44,944 bases of DNA from Acidobacteriota bacterium. GTDB lineage: Bacteria; Acidobacteriota; Terriglobia; Versatilivoradales; Versatilivoraceae. Every line of letters begins with the position of its first letter. The first letter of the stretch is position 1. Made by a program: the position numbers and the translations under genes. Below are positions 7,590 through 16,814 of the stretch, piece by piece. The notes beneath the pieces were generated by a model. It saw only the letters and a list, made by a program, of their open reading frames with translations. It was not told where the DNA came from and searched no databases. The DNA is taken from positions 1 through 44,944 of the forward strand of contig VXMN01000139.1 in the NCBI GenBank assembly GCA_009841055.1, in the 5' to 3' direction.

Positions 7590-9404
7590 ATGAACCTGAC
7601 GCGACACCTCATTGCCAACGACTTTCGCTACCTGCGGTCTTATCTGAGCGTGTGGTGGGCTCTGTTGATCTTGCAGGCCGTCTTGATGGGATCTTACGCC
7701 CAATTGTTTTCCGCCGAAGGGATGTGGCTATTCAGCCCGTCTTTCCTGGGGTTGCTGGTCGCAGTACTCAAGCTCTGTATGTTGACGCTGATCGTATCGG
7801 AGGCGGTACGGAAGGATGCCACCACAGGCACCACTGCCTTCTGGTTGAGCCGCCCCTTTTCCAAGGGTCGGCTGCTGGCGAGCAAGTCCCTCTTCCTGGC
7901 CTTGGTTGTCTTGCTTCCGGACCTTCTGGTGCAGGTCGTTTTGCTCCTGGTCCGTGGCGTCGCCCTGGAGGATACCGTCCGCTCCATTCCGCAGATCGTC
8001 CTTCTGACCCTGTTCACGATCGTCGTTCTAACGATGCTGACGGTTTTAACCACCAGCCTTCCCCGACAGATCTTCTTTGGGATCACTGCGCTGGTCGCCC
8101 TGCCGCCGCTTTGGTTCATCTTGTTTCAGCTTTTTTCCATGTCTTTTTCCCTGGTCCTGAGCACTCTGCAATTTCCGGGCCAAGACCTTCCCGTTGTGAT
8201 GCCTGTTCCCACTCCCAGTTTCAGTCTGCACGTGATGGGCATGCTTCCGGTCCTTCTGGGAATAGCCGCGATCGTCGTTGTCCATCAGTATCTGACGCGA
8301 CGGACGTTACGCAGCAGGATCCTCCTCTTCTCGGCCCTCTCCCTTGCGTTGATGTCCATGGGATTCTGGAACCCGGATTGGCGGGCAACGGCGCCCAAAC
8401 TCGACACGGGGATTCTGGATCCGACCCGGGTCGCGGCCTGGATCGAGAAAAAGAGTCTGATCATGGCTCCAGTCACAACGTCTCGTCCGGACTTCGACCC
8501 GGCAGGGAAAAAAGGGCTGCTCCTCAAAGGCAGCATAGCGCTGGACAATCTGCCTCCGGGCGTGGTTGTGCTCCCGGCTCAGATCTCCGCCAGCCTCCTC
8601 CTGCCCTCCGGAGAATCCCTGGCCCACCATGTCAGTCGCAGCTTCTATGCGTTCCAGGCCATGAAACCCATTCATTCTTCCGGTCGACTGCTTGACGAGG
8701 ATAGAGCCGAATTGCTCGGTCAGGCGTTGGACGATGTCGCATTCCTGGACGGTGAGAGTTTGTCGGGGGAAGGACCTCCGGAGCTGTTTGAGATCAGCAA
8801 GGATCTCTATGAGCGTTATGGAGAGGACAGATTGCAATATTCGGCCCAGGTGGATTTTCTGGTCCAAAGGGACGAAATCGCCACCATACGGTTGGAAAAG
8901 GGGGCTCGTTACCATCGAGGCTCGGACCAGGTGGAGATCCTATCGATTGACCGATACTATTCGGACGGGTCAAACACCTTTCAATTTGAGATCCCCGCAA
9001 GTGAACGACTCGATCACAACGGCTTGTCCATCCGCTTCATGGAGTTTACCCACAGGCTCCTTGTGGACGACCGAAACGTCATCACCTATCTCTTGATCAA
9101 CCCGTCCCGGCGGGAAGCGATGATCGGCTGGAAGGGCCGTCCGGCAGGTAGCTCCCTTCGGACTCCCCCCCTGCTGTCATTGGTCTTCCCGATGCTGAAG
9201 GTTGGACAGGGGCTGCTGAATTTCGGTCCATCATTGTTTGGGGGGCCTCCCCTCGACCCGGCCTGGATGGACGGTGCCGAGCTGATTCGGGTTGAAACAA
9301 CGGATCTGGGTTGGTTCTCCAAGTCCATCCGCCTGGAGGACCTCGTCCTAAGACGCATCGCCCGACCTCCTGCTGCATTATCACAGCCCGGGAATGAGAG
9401 TTGA
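7590..9404 (+). CDS. ABC-2-type permease with large C-terminal domain, paralogue 1
   Basis: A 604-residue membrane protein, start MNLTRHLIANDFRYLR. About seven hydrophobic segments lie in the first 262 residues, the last two flanking the conserved HQYLTRRT motif. A hydrophilic C-terminal domain of about 340 residues follows, starting near ILDPTRVAAWIEKKS and ending with DLGWFSKSIRLEDLVLRRIA. If the N-terminus is cytoplasmic, seven segments put this domain outside the inner membrane. I do not recognise the domain. The two following genes encode the same architecture in the same order, so this is one of three tandem copies. The start is 10 bp after the ATPase gene. Confidence 0.85.
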   Translation: MNLTRHLIANDFRYLRSYLSVWWALLILQAVLMGSYAQLFSAEGMWLFSPSFLGLLVAVLKLCMLTLIVSEAVRKDATTGTTAFWLSRPFSKGRLLASKSLFLALVVLLPDLLVQVVLLLVRGVALEDTVRSIPQIVLLTLFTIVVLTMLTVLTTSLPRQIFFGITALVALPPLWFILFQLFSMSFSLVLSTLQFPGQDLPVVMPVPTPSFSLHVMGMLPVLLGIAAIVVVHQYLTRRTLRSRILLFSALSLALMSMGFWNPDWRATAPKLDTGILDPTRVAAWIEKKSLIMAPVTTSRPDFDPAGKKGLLLKGSIALDNLPPGVVVLPAQISASLLLPSGESLAHHVSRSFYAFQAMKPIHSSGRLLDEDRAELLGQALDDVAFLDGESLSGEGPPELFEISKDLYERYGEDRLQYSAQVDFLVQRDEIATIRLEKGARYHRGSDQVEILSIDRYYSDGSNTFQFEIPASERLDHNGLSIRFMEFTHRLLVDDRNVITYLLINPSRREAMIGWKGRPAGSSLRTPPLLSLVFPMLKVGQGLLNFGPSLFGGPPLDPAWMDGAELIRVETTDLGWFSKSIRLEDLVLRRIARPPAALSQPGNES

Positions 9405-9526
9405 ACAGGAGATTGGGAGGCAGGATGTGCTCGGGCTGAAGGCTGGGAGCGTAAGTCCAATCTTGGTATTGCCATCTCGCGGTCTTTAGTCCTGATCCGC
9501 CGGTTGCAGGACGGTGGGGAACGCCA

Positions 9527-11317
9527 ATGAACCTGACTCTTCACCTCATTGCCAACGACTTTCGCTACCTGCGGCTCTATCTGAGCTTGTGGTCGGGCCT
9601 CGTCATCCTGCAGGCCGTATTGATCGGGGCATTCCCACAGCATGCTCCGGGTGAATGGAGAGGGATTATGTCCCTGTCCTCCTTGTCGTGGCCGCTGGCG
9701 ATCCTGAAGGTCTGCCTTTTGACCGTGATCGTCTCGCAATTGGTGCAGAAGGACTCCACCGTAGGAAGCACCGCCTTCTGGCTGAGCCGCCCGATTGCCG
9801 CAAAGCGTTTGCTGGGAAGCAAGTTGATTTTCCTGCTGGTGGCTGTGGTCCTTCCGGTCCTTGTCGTGGAAATCCTGCTGCTGTCTGTTCGTGGAGTCAT
9901 CCCGGAAGACATTCTCCGCTCCATTCCCCAGATCGTCTTTCTGCAGATCCTGCCGGTTGCCGTGGCGATGATGCTGGCATCCGTGACTTCCAACCTGCCG
10001 AGACTGATTTTCCTGGGGGTAATTGCCCTGGTGGCGCTGCCCCTGCTCTGGTTTATCTTGTCGTATCTGTTCACCGCTGTGTCGGGAACAGTCACCGTCG
10101 AGAACGACGACGTCCCTCTCACAATGCCGATTCCCCCTCCCAGCTATAGCTCATTCCTGATAGGCATTCTTCTGGTCCTGGTTGGGACTTCCGGGGCCGT
10201 CGTCGCGCACCAGTATCTGACCAGGCGAACGATGCTCAGCAGAGCACTTTTCTTTTCGGGAGTTTTGGTTGCGCTGCTATCCATGGGGTTCTGGAGCAGA
10301 CATATTTGGGAGACGGAATCCGGATCCGATTCCGGGATCCTCGATCCGACACAGGTTACGACCAGGATTGAGGGAAAGAGCCTGGTCTTCGCTCCAGTGA
10401 CGGAATCGCTTCCGGTCTTTGACCTGGCCGGAGAAAAAAAGATGCTCCTCAGAGGAGATATAGCCCTGGACGATTTTCCACCGGGTGTCGTTGTGCTCCC
10501 GGCTCAGGTCTCTGCGAATCTCGTTCTTCCGTCGGGAGAATCCCTGGCCCGCCATGTCAGTCATGGTTCGTATGCGTTCATGGCTACGTTCCCCTTTGGA
10601 CCTGATCGACGATTGACCAGGGAGAAGGCCGAGTCTCTCGGTCAGACCCTGGGGGATGTCGAATTCCTTGACGGTGGACAGATGTGGGGGGACGGGCCTC
10701 CGGAGCTGTTTGCCATCAGTGACGACCTGTATGAGCGTTACAAGGGTGTCAGGACCGTCTATTCCGCCGAGGTGGACTACCTGGTGCAGAAAGACGAAAT
10801 CACAACCATGCGGCTGGAAAAAGGATATCGCTTTGAACGAGGCTCCGACCGGGTTGAGATCCTGTCAGTTGACGAGTCCTATCGTGGGGGGCTGACCGTT
10901 CTCATCAGCGAGTCTACCCACAAGCTCATGGGAGACGGCCGCAAAGATGTCGTGTACCTTTTGATCAACACGTCCAGAGGGCAAGCCCTCCTGGACTTGT
11001 GGTACAGCACGGATAGCGACTCCATGTCCAGCCCTCCTCTTCTGTCGTTTATCTTCCCGATGCTGGCGGTCAGGCGATTGAAACTCCAGTTCGACCCACC
11101 AAGGGACGGTCCTCCAATCGATCCCGGCTGGTTTCAAGGGGCCGAGCTGATCCGAGTCGAGACCAGGGACTTGGGTTGGTTCTCCAAATCGATCCAACTG
11201 GAAGGCTTCGTCATGGAACGAATTGCCCACCCGGCGGCTGCAGCATTGCAGCCTGGAGAAGAAGGCCACCAGGAGTTCTCAGAGCGGACCCGCCGGGGCT
11301 CAAGACCTGGTGAGTAG
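9527..11317 (+). CDS. ABC-2-type permease with large C-terminal domain, paralogue 2
   Basis: A 596-residue paralogue of the preceding gene. The first 40 residues are close to identical to paralogue 1 (MNLTLHLIANDFRYLRLYLS), and the DNA around both start sites is also very similar. It shares the membrane region, HQYLTRRT, ILDPTQVTTRIEGKSLVFAPV and the terminal DLGWFSKSIQLEGFVMERIA. The 122-bp spacer before it holds no recognised promoter; GGTGGGG lies upstream of the ATG. It may form heteromeric permeases with its neighbours or serve as an alternative subunit for the single ATPase encoded upstream. Confidence 0.83.
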   Translation: MNLTLHLIANDFRYLRLYLSLWSGLVILQAVLIGAFPQHAPGEWRGIMSLSSLSWPLAILKVCLLTVIVSQLVQKDSTVGSTAFWLSRPIAAKRLLGSKLIFLLVAVVLPVLVVEILLLSVRGVIPEDILRSIPQIVFLQILPVAVAMMLASVTSNLPRLIFLGVIALVALPLLWFILSYLFTAVSGTVTVENDDVPLTMPIPPPSYSSFLIGILLVLVGTSGAVVAHQYLTRRTMLSRALFFSGVLVALLSMGFWSRHIWETESGSDSGILDPTQVTTRIEGKSLVFAPVTESLPVFDLAGEKKMLLRGDIALDDFPPGVVVLPAQVSANLVLPSGESLARHVSHGSYAFMATFPFGPDRRLTREKAESLGQTLGDVEFLDGGQMWGDGPPELFAISDDLYERYKGVRTVYSAEVDYLVQKDEITTMRLEKGYRFERGSDRVEILSVDESYRGGLTVLISESTHKLMGDGRKDVVYLLINTSRGQALLDLWYSTDSDSMSSPPLLSFIFPMLAVRRLKLQFDPPRDGPPIDPGWFQGAELIRVETRDLGWFSKSIQLEGFVMERIAHPAAAALQPGEEGHQEFSERTRRGSRPGE

Positions 11318-11394
11318 ATCCGATGGCACTGAGGGCTGCCTGTCTGACTCTGATGCGGTGTGCTCGTGTCAGGGACAGGGTGTGAGGAGCAAGA

Positions 11395-13141
11395 ATGAAC
11401 CTGACGCTTCACATGGTCGGCAAGGACTTTCGTCGTTTGCACCTCCTTCTCCCACTCGTCGGCTGGTGGGCACTGGTCATCCTGCAAGGATTCTTGATCT
11501 CAACCTTTGCGCGTCTTCCTCATCAACCACCTCCGGCCGATATGATGCTCGAATTCTCCATCAGCCTGCTGGCATGGCTGGTCGCATTGCTGAAGATTGG
11601 CCTATTGGTATTGATCGCTTCTCAATTAGTGCAGCAGGACTCGACGGTAGGCAGCACCGCCTTCTGGTTGAGCCGTCCCATCTCCGGGAAGCGGCTCCTG
11701 GCCGGCAAGTCTCTCTTCCTGGCATTAACGGTGATTCTCCCCGCTTTTCTCACCGAAGTTCTGCTCCTCCTTCTCCATGGAGTCACGCTGTACGACACGG
11801 TCCGCTCCATTCCACAGATTTTGCTATTTCAGTGCCTGGTGCTGGCACTGCTCATGATGCTGGCGGGTTTGACCCGTGACCTTGCTCGTATGATTTTTCT
11901 CGGCATCCTCGGGGCTATTGGCCTGCTGCTGGTTCAATACACGTCTTTGCAGCTCCTGCGCTGGCTGGACCCCTATGTCTTTCAACCCCCCCCAAAATGC
12001 ATTGATGCAGGCCATCGCCGAAACGGTCAAAGTGGTCAGGCGGATCAGATGGGACGACTCCCTCTATTTTTCAGGTTTGATCGGGTTCTTGCTGTTCCTT
12101 CTTGTAGTGGCCCTGGTTGTTGTGTGCCATCAGTATCTGACCCGGCGGACGGGAAAGAGCATGATCCTCGCCTCGTCGGTGTTTCCCGGGGTACTGCTGT
12201 TCATGACCTTCTGGACGTGGGACTTTTGGCCGGACGAGTATCCTCTGGCCGAGGGAATCCTGGACCCGGAACAGGTCACGGCCCGAATCCAGGAAAAGAG
12301 TCTCAAGTTTCGTCGTTGGCACAAACCTGGACGTGAAGAAAGGCGGATACTGCAAGGGGGAGTCGTGTTGGACAATCTACCCGCGGGCCTGGCGGCATTG
12401 CCGGGACGGTTCACCGTGAGCCTCTTCTCGAAATCCGGCGAAGCCCTGGACCAGTATCAGGGTGGTACTTCATACGCTCGCCGTGATCGGTCGCCGCGAT
12501 TTCAGCGTTACCGTGAGCGGGACTTGGACACGAAGAAGGCCTCATTGCTGTCAAAGTCGCTTGGAGGCGTGGATTTCCTGAATTCCGGGCAATTTGAGGG
12601 GAAACCTCATCTGGAACTGATATGGATCAGCCAGGAGATACATAACCGTTATTCAGGTGACGAATTAGTCTATGAGGCAGAGATGCATTTTCTGGTTCAG
12701 AGAGACGCAATTACAAGGATGCGGTTGGAACCCGGTGTTCGTTATGATCGAGGCTCCGACCATGCAGCAATCCTTGCCGTCACCTCTCAAAATGACGCCT
12801 GGATCGTTCACCTCAGTGAGTCCTCCCACAAACTCACGCTGGATGACTGGAAGACCGTACGGTACTTCCTGGTCAACTCCTCAAGGAAAGAAGCGCTTTT
12901 CGGCCAAAGAGACTTTGGCCTCGACTCTCTTTCCAGCCACTTGCTGTTCTCGGACATCTACCAGGTGCTGGAGGTCAGACGGCCAGCTCTGTCTTTCGAA
13001 TTACCGTCAGAGACTTTCCCCATCGATGCAAGCTGGCTGCGGGGAGCCAAGCTGGTTCGTGTCGAGACCAGGAACCTGGGTTGGTTCTCCAAGACCCTCC
13101 GCATCGAGGACTTCGTCATGGATCGCATACCGGGACCCTAA
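11395..13141 (+). CDS. ABC-2-type permease paralogue 3, frameshifted at a run of eight C
   Basis: The third tandem paralogue starts at ATG 11395, preceded by GAGGAGCAAGA. The first frame (11395-12336) encodes the membrane segments up to LDPYVFQPP and then turns into unrelated sequence. The second frame (within ORF 11918-13141) continues the family sequence from QNALMQAIAE through CHQYLTRRTG to RNLGWFSKTLRIEDFVMDRIPGP. The frames meet at CCCCCCCC (11986-11993). Removing one C gives a 581-residue protein, in line with 604 and 596 for the paralogues. This may be a true pseudogene, a phase-variable gene, a programmed frameshift or an assembly error. Apart from this site both parts are intact, which argues against old decay. 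Confidence 0.8.
11986..11993 (+). repeat. Homopolymer C8 at the frameshift of permease 3
   Basis: Eight consecutive C inside the coding region. A change to seven (or ten) restores the full reading frame shared with the two upstream paralogues. Such a run is prone to slipped-strand change. Confidence 0.85.
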
Positions 13142-13503
13142 CAGGGGAGACCCCCTCCTGACTTTGTTTCCGCCTCCCCTGGCCGGACACGCCTCTCGCC
13201 AACCACGCCAACCATGCCCCGGACCAAATCCCGAGCAACAGCCCCAATCCAAAAAGGCTCGACTTGGGGGACGGCTTGGGGCATTCTGGGGCGGGCTGAT
13301 TCGAGCGGCCATTTCAGTTAGCTGAATCGGAGGCACTGACGGGGAAGCGAAGCTGGCAGGGAGAGAATGCGGGCGAGACGCCCGCGCTCCCGGGAGTGCC
13401 CATCAAGCCCCCCTGAGCTACAGAACGAAACGCCCAGCGATGGGCGAACGCTCTTGCTGAGGCAGCGCTAACCCACACACTTCCAGGATACTTCCATCAA
13501 TCC
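13142..13503. other. Intergenic region, 362 bp, with a GC-rich hairpin repeat
   Basis: I see no gene here. At 13368-13395 lies TGCGGGCGAGACGCCCGCGCTCCCGGGA, whose GCGGGCG and CGCCCGC arms form a strong hairpin. It recurs inverted at 37419-37445 and in a worn form at 37598-37623. Because it follows the permease operon it could act as a terminator-like structure, though no T-run follows. Confidence 0.5.
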
Positions 13504-14673
13504 ATGACTCCATCCCTCCAATGGAATCCTGCGCTGTCGGCGCTGCCGGTTTCGGGAATTCGCCGGATGTTCAACCTGGCGGCCACCATGGAGGACGTCA
13601 TCCACCTCTCCATCGGGCAGCCCGATTTTCCCACGCCCCCGCACATCGTCGAGGCCCACGTGGAGGCCCTGCGCCAGGACAAGACCCACTACACCCTGGA
13701 TGCCGGCCTGCCGGAGCTTCTGTCGGCCCTGGCGAGAATCTATGGAAGAGTCAGCGGCCGGAAGCTGGTGGAGGAGAACCTGCTGGAAACCACCGGCGCC
13801 GGGGAGGCCATCTTCCTGGCAGTTACCAGCCTGGCCGCGCCGGGGCGCGAGGTGATCGCCATCGAGCCCAGCTTCGTGCTCTTCCAGCCGCTGGTGGGTC
13901 TGGCCGGAGGCAGCGTCCGGCGCATCGTCACCACTGCCGAGCAGGGCTACCAGGTGGATCCCCAGGAAGTGATCGACGCCATGCGCCCCCGGACCTGCGC
14001 CGTCATCCTCAACTCCCCCGGCAATCCCACCGGCACCGTCTATCCTGCCTCGACTCTGGAGGCCATCTGTCAGGCCGCCGCCAGGCGGGGGATTACCGTG
14101 ATCAGCGACGAGGTCTACGACCGCCTGGTCCTGGACGAGATGGAATCCTCCAGCGTCCTGAACTGCGACGTGGACCTGGACCACCTGATCGTGGCCAGCA
14201 GTGTTTCCAAGACCTACAGCATGCCGGGCATGCGGGTGGGCTGGCTGATCTCCAGCCGCAAGAACCTCCAGACCTTGAGGCGTTATCACACCTATACCAC
14301 CACGGTGGGGAACACGCCGGGACAGTGGGCCTCGGTGGCCGCTCTGCAGGGTGACCAGAGCTGCGTCGATCGCATGGTCGGCGAGTACCGCAAGCGCCGG
14401 GACCGCATCGTGGAGCTGCTGGAGCAGTGCCGCCACCTGCAGGGCTACCGGCCGCAAGGCGCCTTCTACATCATGCCTTCGCTGCCCGCCGGGGAAGACG
14501 GGTCCGGGTTCACGCTCAGGATGCTGCAGGAGATCCGGGTCTGCGCCATCCCGGGAGACACCTTCGGGGAATCCTGCCGCAACGGCCTGCGGTTGAGCTA
14601 CGCCACCTCGCTGGAGCGGATCGAGGCTGCCTTTGAAAGGATGATTCCATGGCTAGAGAAACAATCGTTCTGA
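13504..14673 (+). CDS. Class I/II PLP-dependent aminotransferase
   Basis: A 389-residue fold-type I aminotransferase of the AspC-like family. Motifs in order: SIGQPDFPTPP near 36-46 (N-terminal substrate region), NSPGNPTG at 170-177, the SDEVYD PLP pyridine-N region (about 201-206), and SSVSKTYSMPGMRVGW with the Schiff-base lysine K236. The C-terminal arginine in GLRLSY is the usual substrate carboxylate anchor. It overlaps the next gene by 25 bp and a flavoenzyme gene follows, so the three probably work on one amino-acid-like substrate. The amino donor cannot be determined from sequence. Confidence 0.9.
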   Translation: MTPSLQWNPALSALPVSGIRRMFNLAATMEDVIHLSIGQPDFPTPPHIVEAHVEALRQDKTHYTLDAGLPELLSALARIYGRVSGRKLVEENLLETTGAGEAIFLAVTSLAAPGREVIAIEPSFVLFQPLVGLAGGSVRRIVTTAEQGYQVDPQEVIDAMRPRTCAVILNSPGNPTGTVYPASTLEAICQAAARRGITVISDEVYDRLVLDEMESSSVLNCDVDLDHLIVASSVSKTYSMPGMRVGWLISSRKNLQTLRRYHTYTTTVGNTPGQWASVAALQGDQSCVDRMVGEYRKRRDRIVELLEQCRHLQGYRPQGAFYIMPSLPAGEDGSGFTLRMLQEIRVCAIPGDTFGESCRNGLRLSYATSLERIEAAFERMIPWLEKQSF

Positions 14674-15629
14674 CCCGCGGGGAAGTGGCGGCGCAGATCG
14701 ACCTGCAGGAAATCGTGCCGGCCATCGAAGAGTGCCTGGCCCGTTTCGAAAAGGGAGAGGACCTGCTTCCCCCCAAGTGCATCGTGGATCTGCCCGGGGG
14801 CATCGCCGCCTGCCTGACCGGCTACACCAAGGCCACCCACAAGTTCTCCATGAAGATGGGGCAGGAGCGCAAGGGCAACGTCGAGCGGGGGCTGCCTACC
14901 ATCTTCAGCACCATGAACCTCTACGATCCGGACACCGGCGAGCTGCTGCTGATCGTGGAATCGGTGCTGGCGACCATGTACCGCACGGCGGCTGCCGCGG
15001 CCGTGGCCGCCAACCGTCTGGCCCGCCGGGACGCCGCCGTGCTGGCGGTCATCGGCTCGGGCCAACTGGGGCGCCAGTGCGTGCGTGCCCTGAGCCGAGT
15101 GCGGCCCTTCCGGAGCATCCTGCTCTTCGATATCCGGCAAGAGCAGGCCGAGCGGCTGGCCGCGGACCTGGCCGCGGAGACGCCGGCCCCCATCGAGGTG
15201 ACCGGTGCCGAACGAGCCTGCCGGGAGGCCGACGTGATCTGCACGGCCACCAACAGCACCCAGCCGATCGTGCGGAGCGAATGGGTAAGGGAGGGGACCC
15301 ACCTCTCCTGCATGGGGGCCGACCTGCACACCAAGATCGAGTGCGAGCCGGAGCTGTTGCCGCGCTGCCGACTCTTTGCCGACAAGGTGGAGCACTGTCT
15401 GCAGCGGGGCGAGGCCAGCCAGGCGGTGGAGCGGGGCATCCTGGGAAAGGACTGCTACGCCGGCAGCCTGGGGCAGGTGATCCTGGGCCAGGTGGAGGGC
15501 CGCCGCGGCCGGGACGAGATCACCCTCTTTGACGGGATCGGGCTGGGCGTCCAGGACACCACCGTGGCCGCCAGCATTTACGAGCAGGCGCTGGCCAAGG
15601 GACTGGGCCAACGAGTGACCTTCAGCTAG
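14649..15629 (+). CDS. Ornithine cyclodeaminase / mu-crystallin family protein
   Basis: A 326-residue member of the OCD/mu-crystallin family, which includes NAD(P)-dependent cyclodeaminases, ketimine reductases and alanine dehydrogenase-like enzymes. The dinucleotide-binding motif is VIGSGQLGRQ. Other family marks are MYRTAAAAAVAA upstream of it, GADLHTKIE, and LFDGIGLGVQDTTVA near the C-terminus with the usual catalytic aspartate. It starts inside the end of the aminotransferase gene (25-bp overlap), so the two are translationally coupled. Together with the downstream sarcosine-oxidase-like gene it suggests handling of imino or N-alkyl amino acids. Confidence 0.88.
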   Translation: MARETIVLTRGEVAAQIDLQEIVPAIEECLARFEKGEDLLPPKCIVDLPGGIAACLTGYTKATHKFSMKMGQERKGNVERGLPTIFSTMNLYDPDTGELLLIVESVLATMYRTAAAAAVAANRLARRDAAVLAVIGSGQLGRQCVRALSRVRPFRSILLFDIRQEQAERLAADLAAETPAPIEVTGAERACREADVICTATNSTQPIVRSEWVREGTHLSCMGADLHTKIECEPELLPRCRLFADKVEHCLQRGEASQAVERGILGKDCYAGSLGQVILGQVEGRRGRDEITLFDGIGLGVQDTTVAASIYEQALAKGLGQRVTFS

Positions 15630-15664
15630 CGCCAAGAAAGCCGGGAGCCGAAAAGACAGCGAGC

Positions 15665-16807
15665 ATGCCAGGTTACGACGTGGCCATTATCGGTCTGGGG
15701 GCGATCGGAAGCTTCACCGCCCTGGAACTGGCCGGACGGGGAGCCTCGGTGATCGGCTTCGACCGGTTCTCCCCTCCCCATGAGAAGGGCAGCCACGGAG
15801 GCGAGACCCGGGCCTTTCGCACCATCTACACGGAACATCCCGATTACGTGCCGCTGATGAAGCGGGCCCTGGAGCACTGGGAGCGTCTTGCCGAAGAGAG
15901 CCGCCCCGACCTGCTGACCTGGACGGGGGTGCTGAGCCTGGGAGAGCCCGACAGCCCGCTGGTCGACGGAGTCCAGCAAAGCGCCGAGGTTCACGGATTG
16001 CCGGTTCAGGTCCTGTCGGCGGATGAGGTCCGGCGGCGCTTTCCCGCCTTGAATCCCCCGGAGAACTTTACGGGACTGCTGGACGCCCGGGCCGGTCTGA
16101 TCGACGTGGCGGCCGCCCTGGGCTGCGCTCTGCAGGGAGCCCGCCGCCTGGGAGCCGAGCTGCGGCTCGACCAGGAAGTCCAGGGGTGGTCGGTCGAGGG
16201 GCGGGAGGTTCAGGTAAGTACCCGCGCAGAACGTATCCGGGCCAAGCGGCTGGTGGTCGCCGCCGGGGCCTGGAGCGGCGCCATCCTGAAGGCCTTGAAG
16301 CTGCCACTGGTGGCGCGGCGGCAGGTGCTGACCTGGTTCAGACCTCACCGGCCGGAATGGTTCCGGCCCGGCGCGGCCCCCATCTTCGTCTTTGCTCCCG
16401 GCGGCTTCTATGGTTTTCCCGAGATCGCCGGCGCCGGCGTCAAGATCGCCTATCACGAGAAGGGCGACCCCCTGTCGGAATTTCCCGTGCAGGTTCCTCC
16501 GCCATCCGAAGCCGACCTGGACCCCCTGGTGCGGGATATCGCCCGGTTTGTCCCGGGCCTGCTGGACTCCCGCCGTCCCCCGCTGGACCAGATGCTGGCC
16601 GCCAGGACCTGCCTCTACACCATGACCCCCGACGGCCACTTCATCCTCGACCGCCATCCTCGATACGAGCAGGTGCTGTTCGGGGCAGGATTTTCCGGCC
16701 ACGGGTTCAAGTTCGCGCCCGTGATGGGAGAGGTCCTGGCCGATCTGGCCCTGGAGGGAAATACCACCCAGCCCGCCGATTTCCTGAGGCTGGAGGGGAG
16801 ATTCTGA
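15665..16807 (+). CDS. Monomeric sarcosine oxidase-like FAD-dependent oxidoreductase
   Basis: A 380-residue DAO-family flavoprotein. The N-terminal Rossmann motif is IIGLGAIGS, followed by GSHGGETRAFR, the sarcosine-oxidase form of the second FAD-contact region. C316 in AARTCLYTMTPDGHF matches the position of the cysteine that covalently binds FAD in monomeric sarcosine oxidase. GAGFSGHGFKFAP closes the FAD site. The family oxidises N-methyl or secondary amino acids, giving the imine and hydrogen peroxide. It starts 35 bp after the OCD gene and ends the three-gene unit. The substrate may be sarcosine, N-methyltryptophan, pipecolate or another amine. Confidence 0.88.
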   Translation: MPGYDVAIIGLGAIGSFTALELAGRGASVIGFDRFSPPHEKGSHGGETRAFRTIYTEHPDYVPLMKRALEHWERLAEESRPDLLTWTGVLSLGEPDSPLVDGVQQSAEVHGLPVQVLSADEVRRRFPALNPPENFTGLLDARAGLIDVAAALGCALQGARRLGAELRLDQEVQGWSVEGREVQVSTRAERIRAKRLVVAAGAWSGAILKALKLPLVARRQVLTWFRPHRPEWFRPGAAPIFVFAPGGFYGFPEIAGAGVKIAYHEKGDPLSEFPVQVPPPSEADLDPLVRDIARFVPGLLDSRRPPLDQMLAARTCLYTMTPDGHFILDRHPRYEQVLFGAGFSGHGFKFAPVMGEVLADLALEGNTTQPADFLRLEGRF

Positions 16808-16814
16808 GTGGGGG

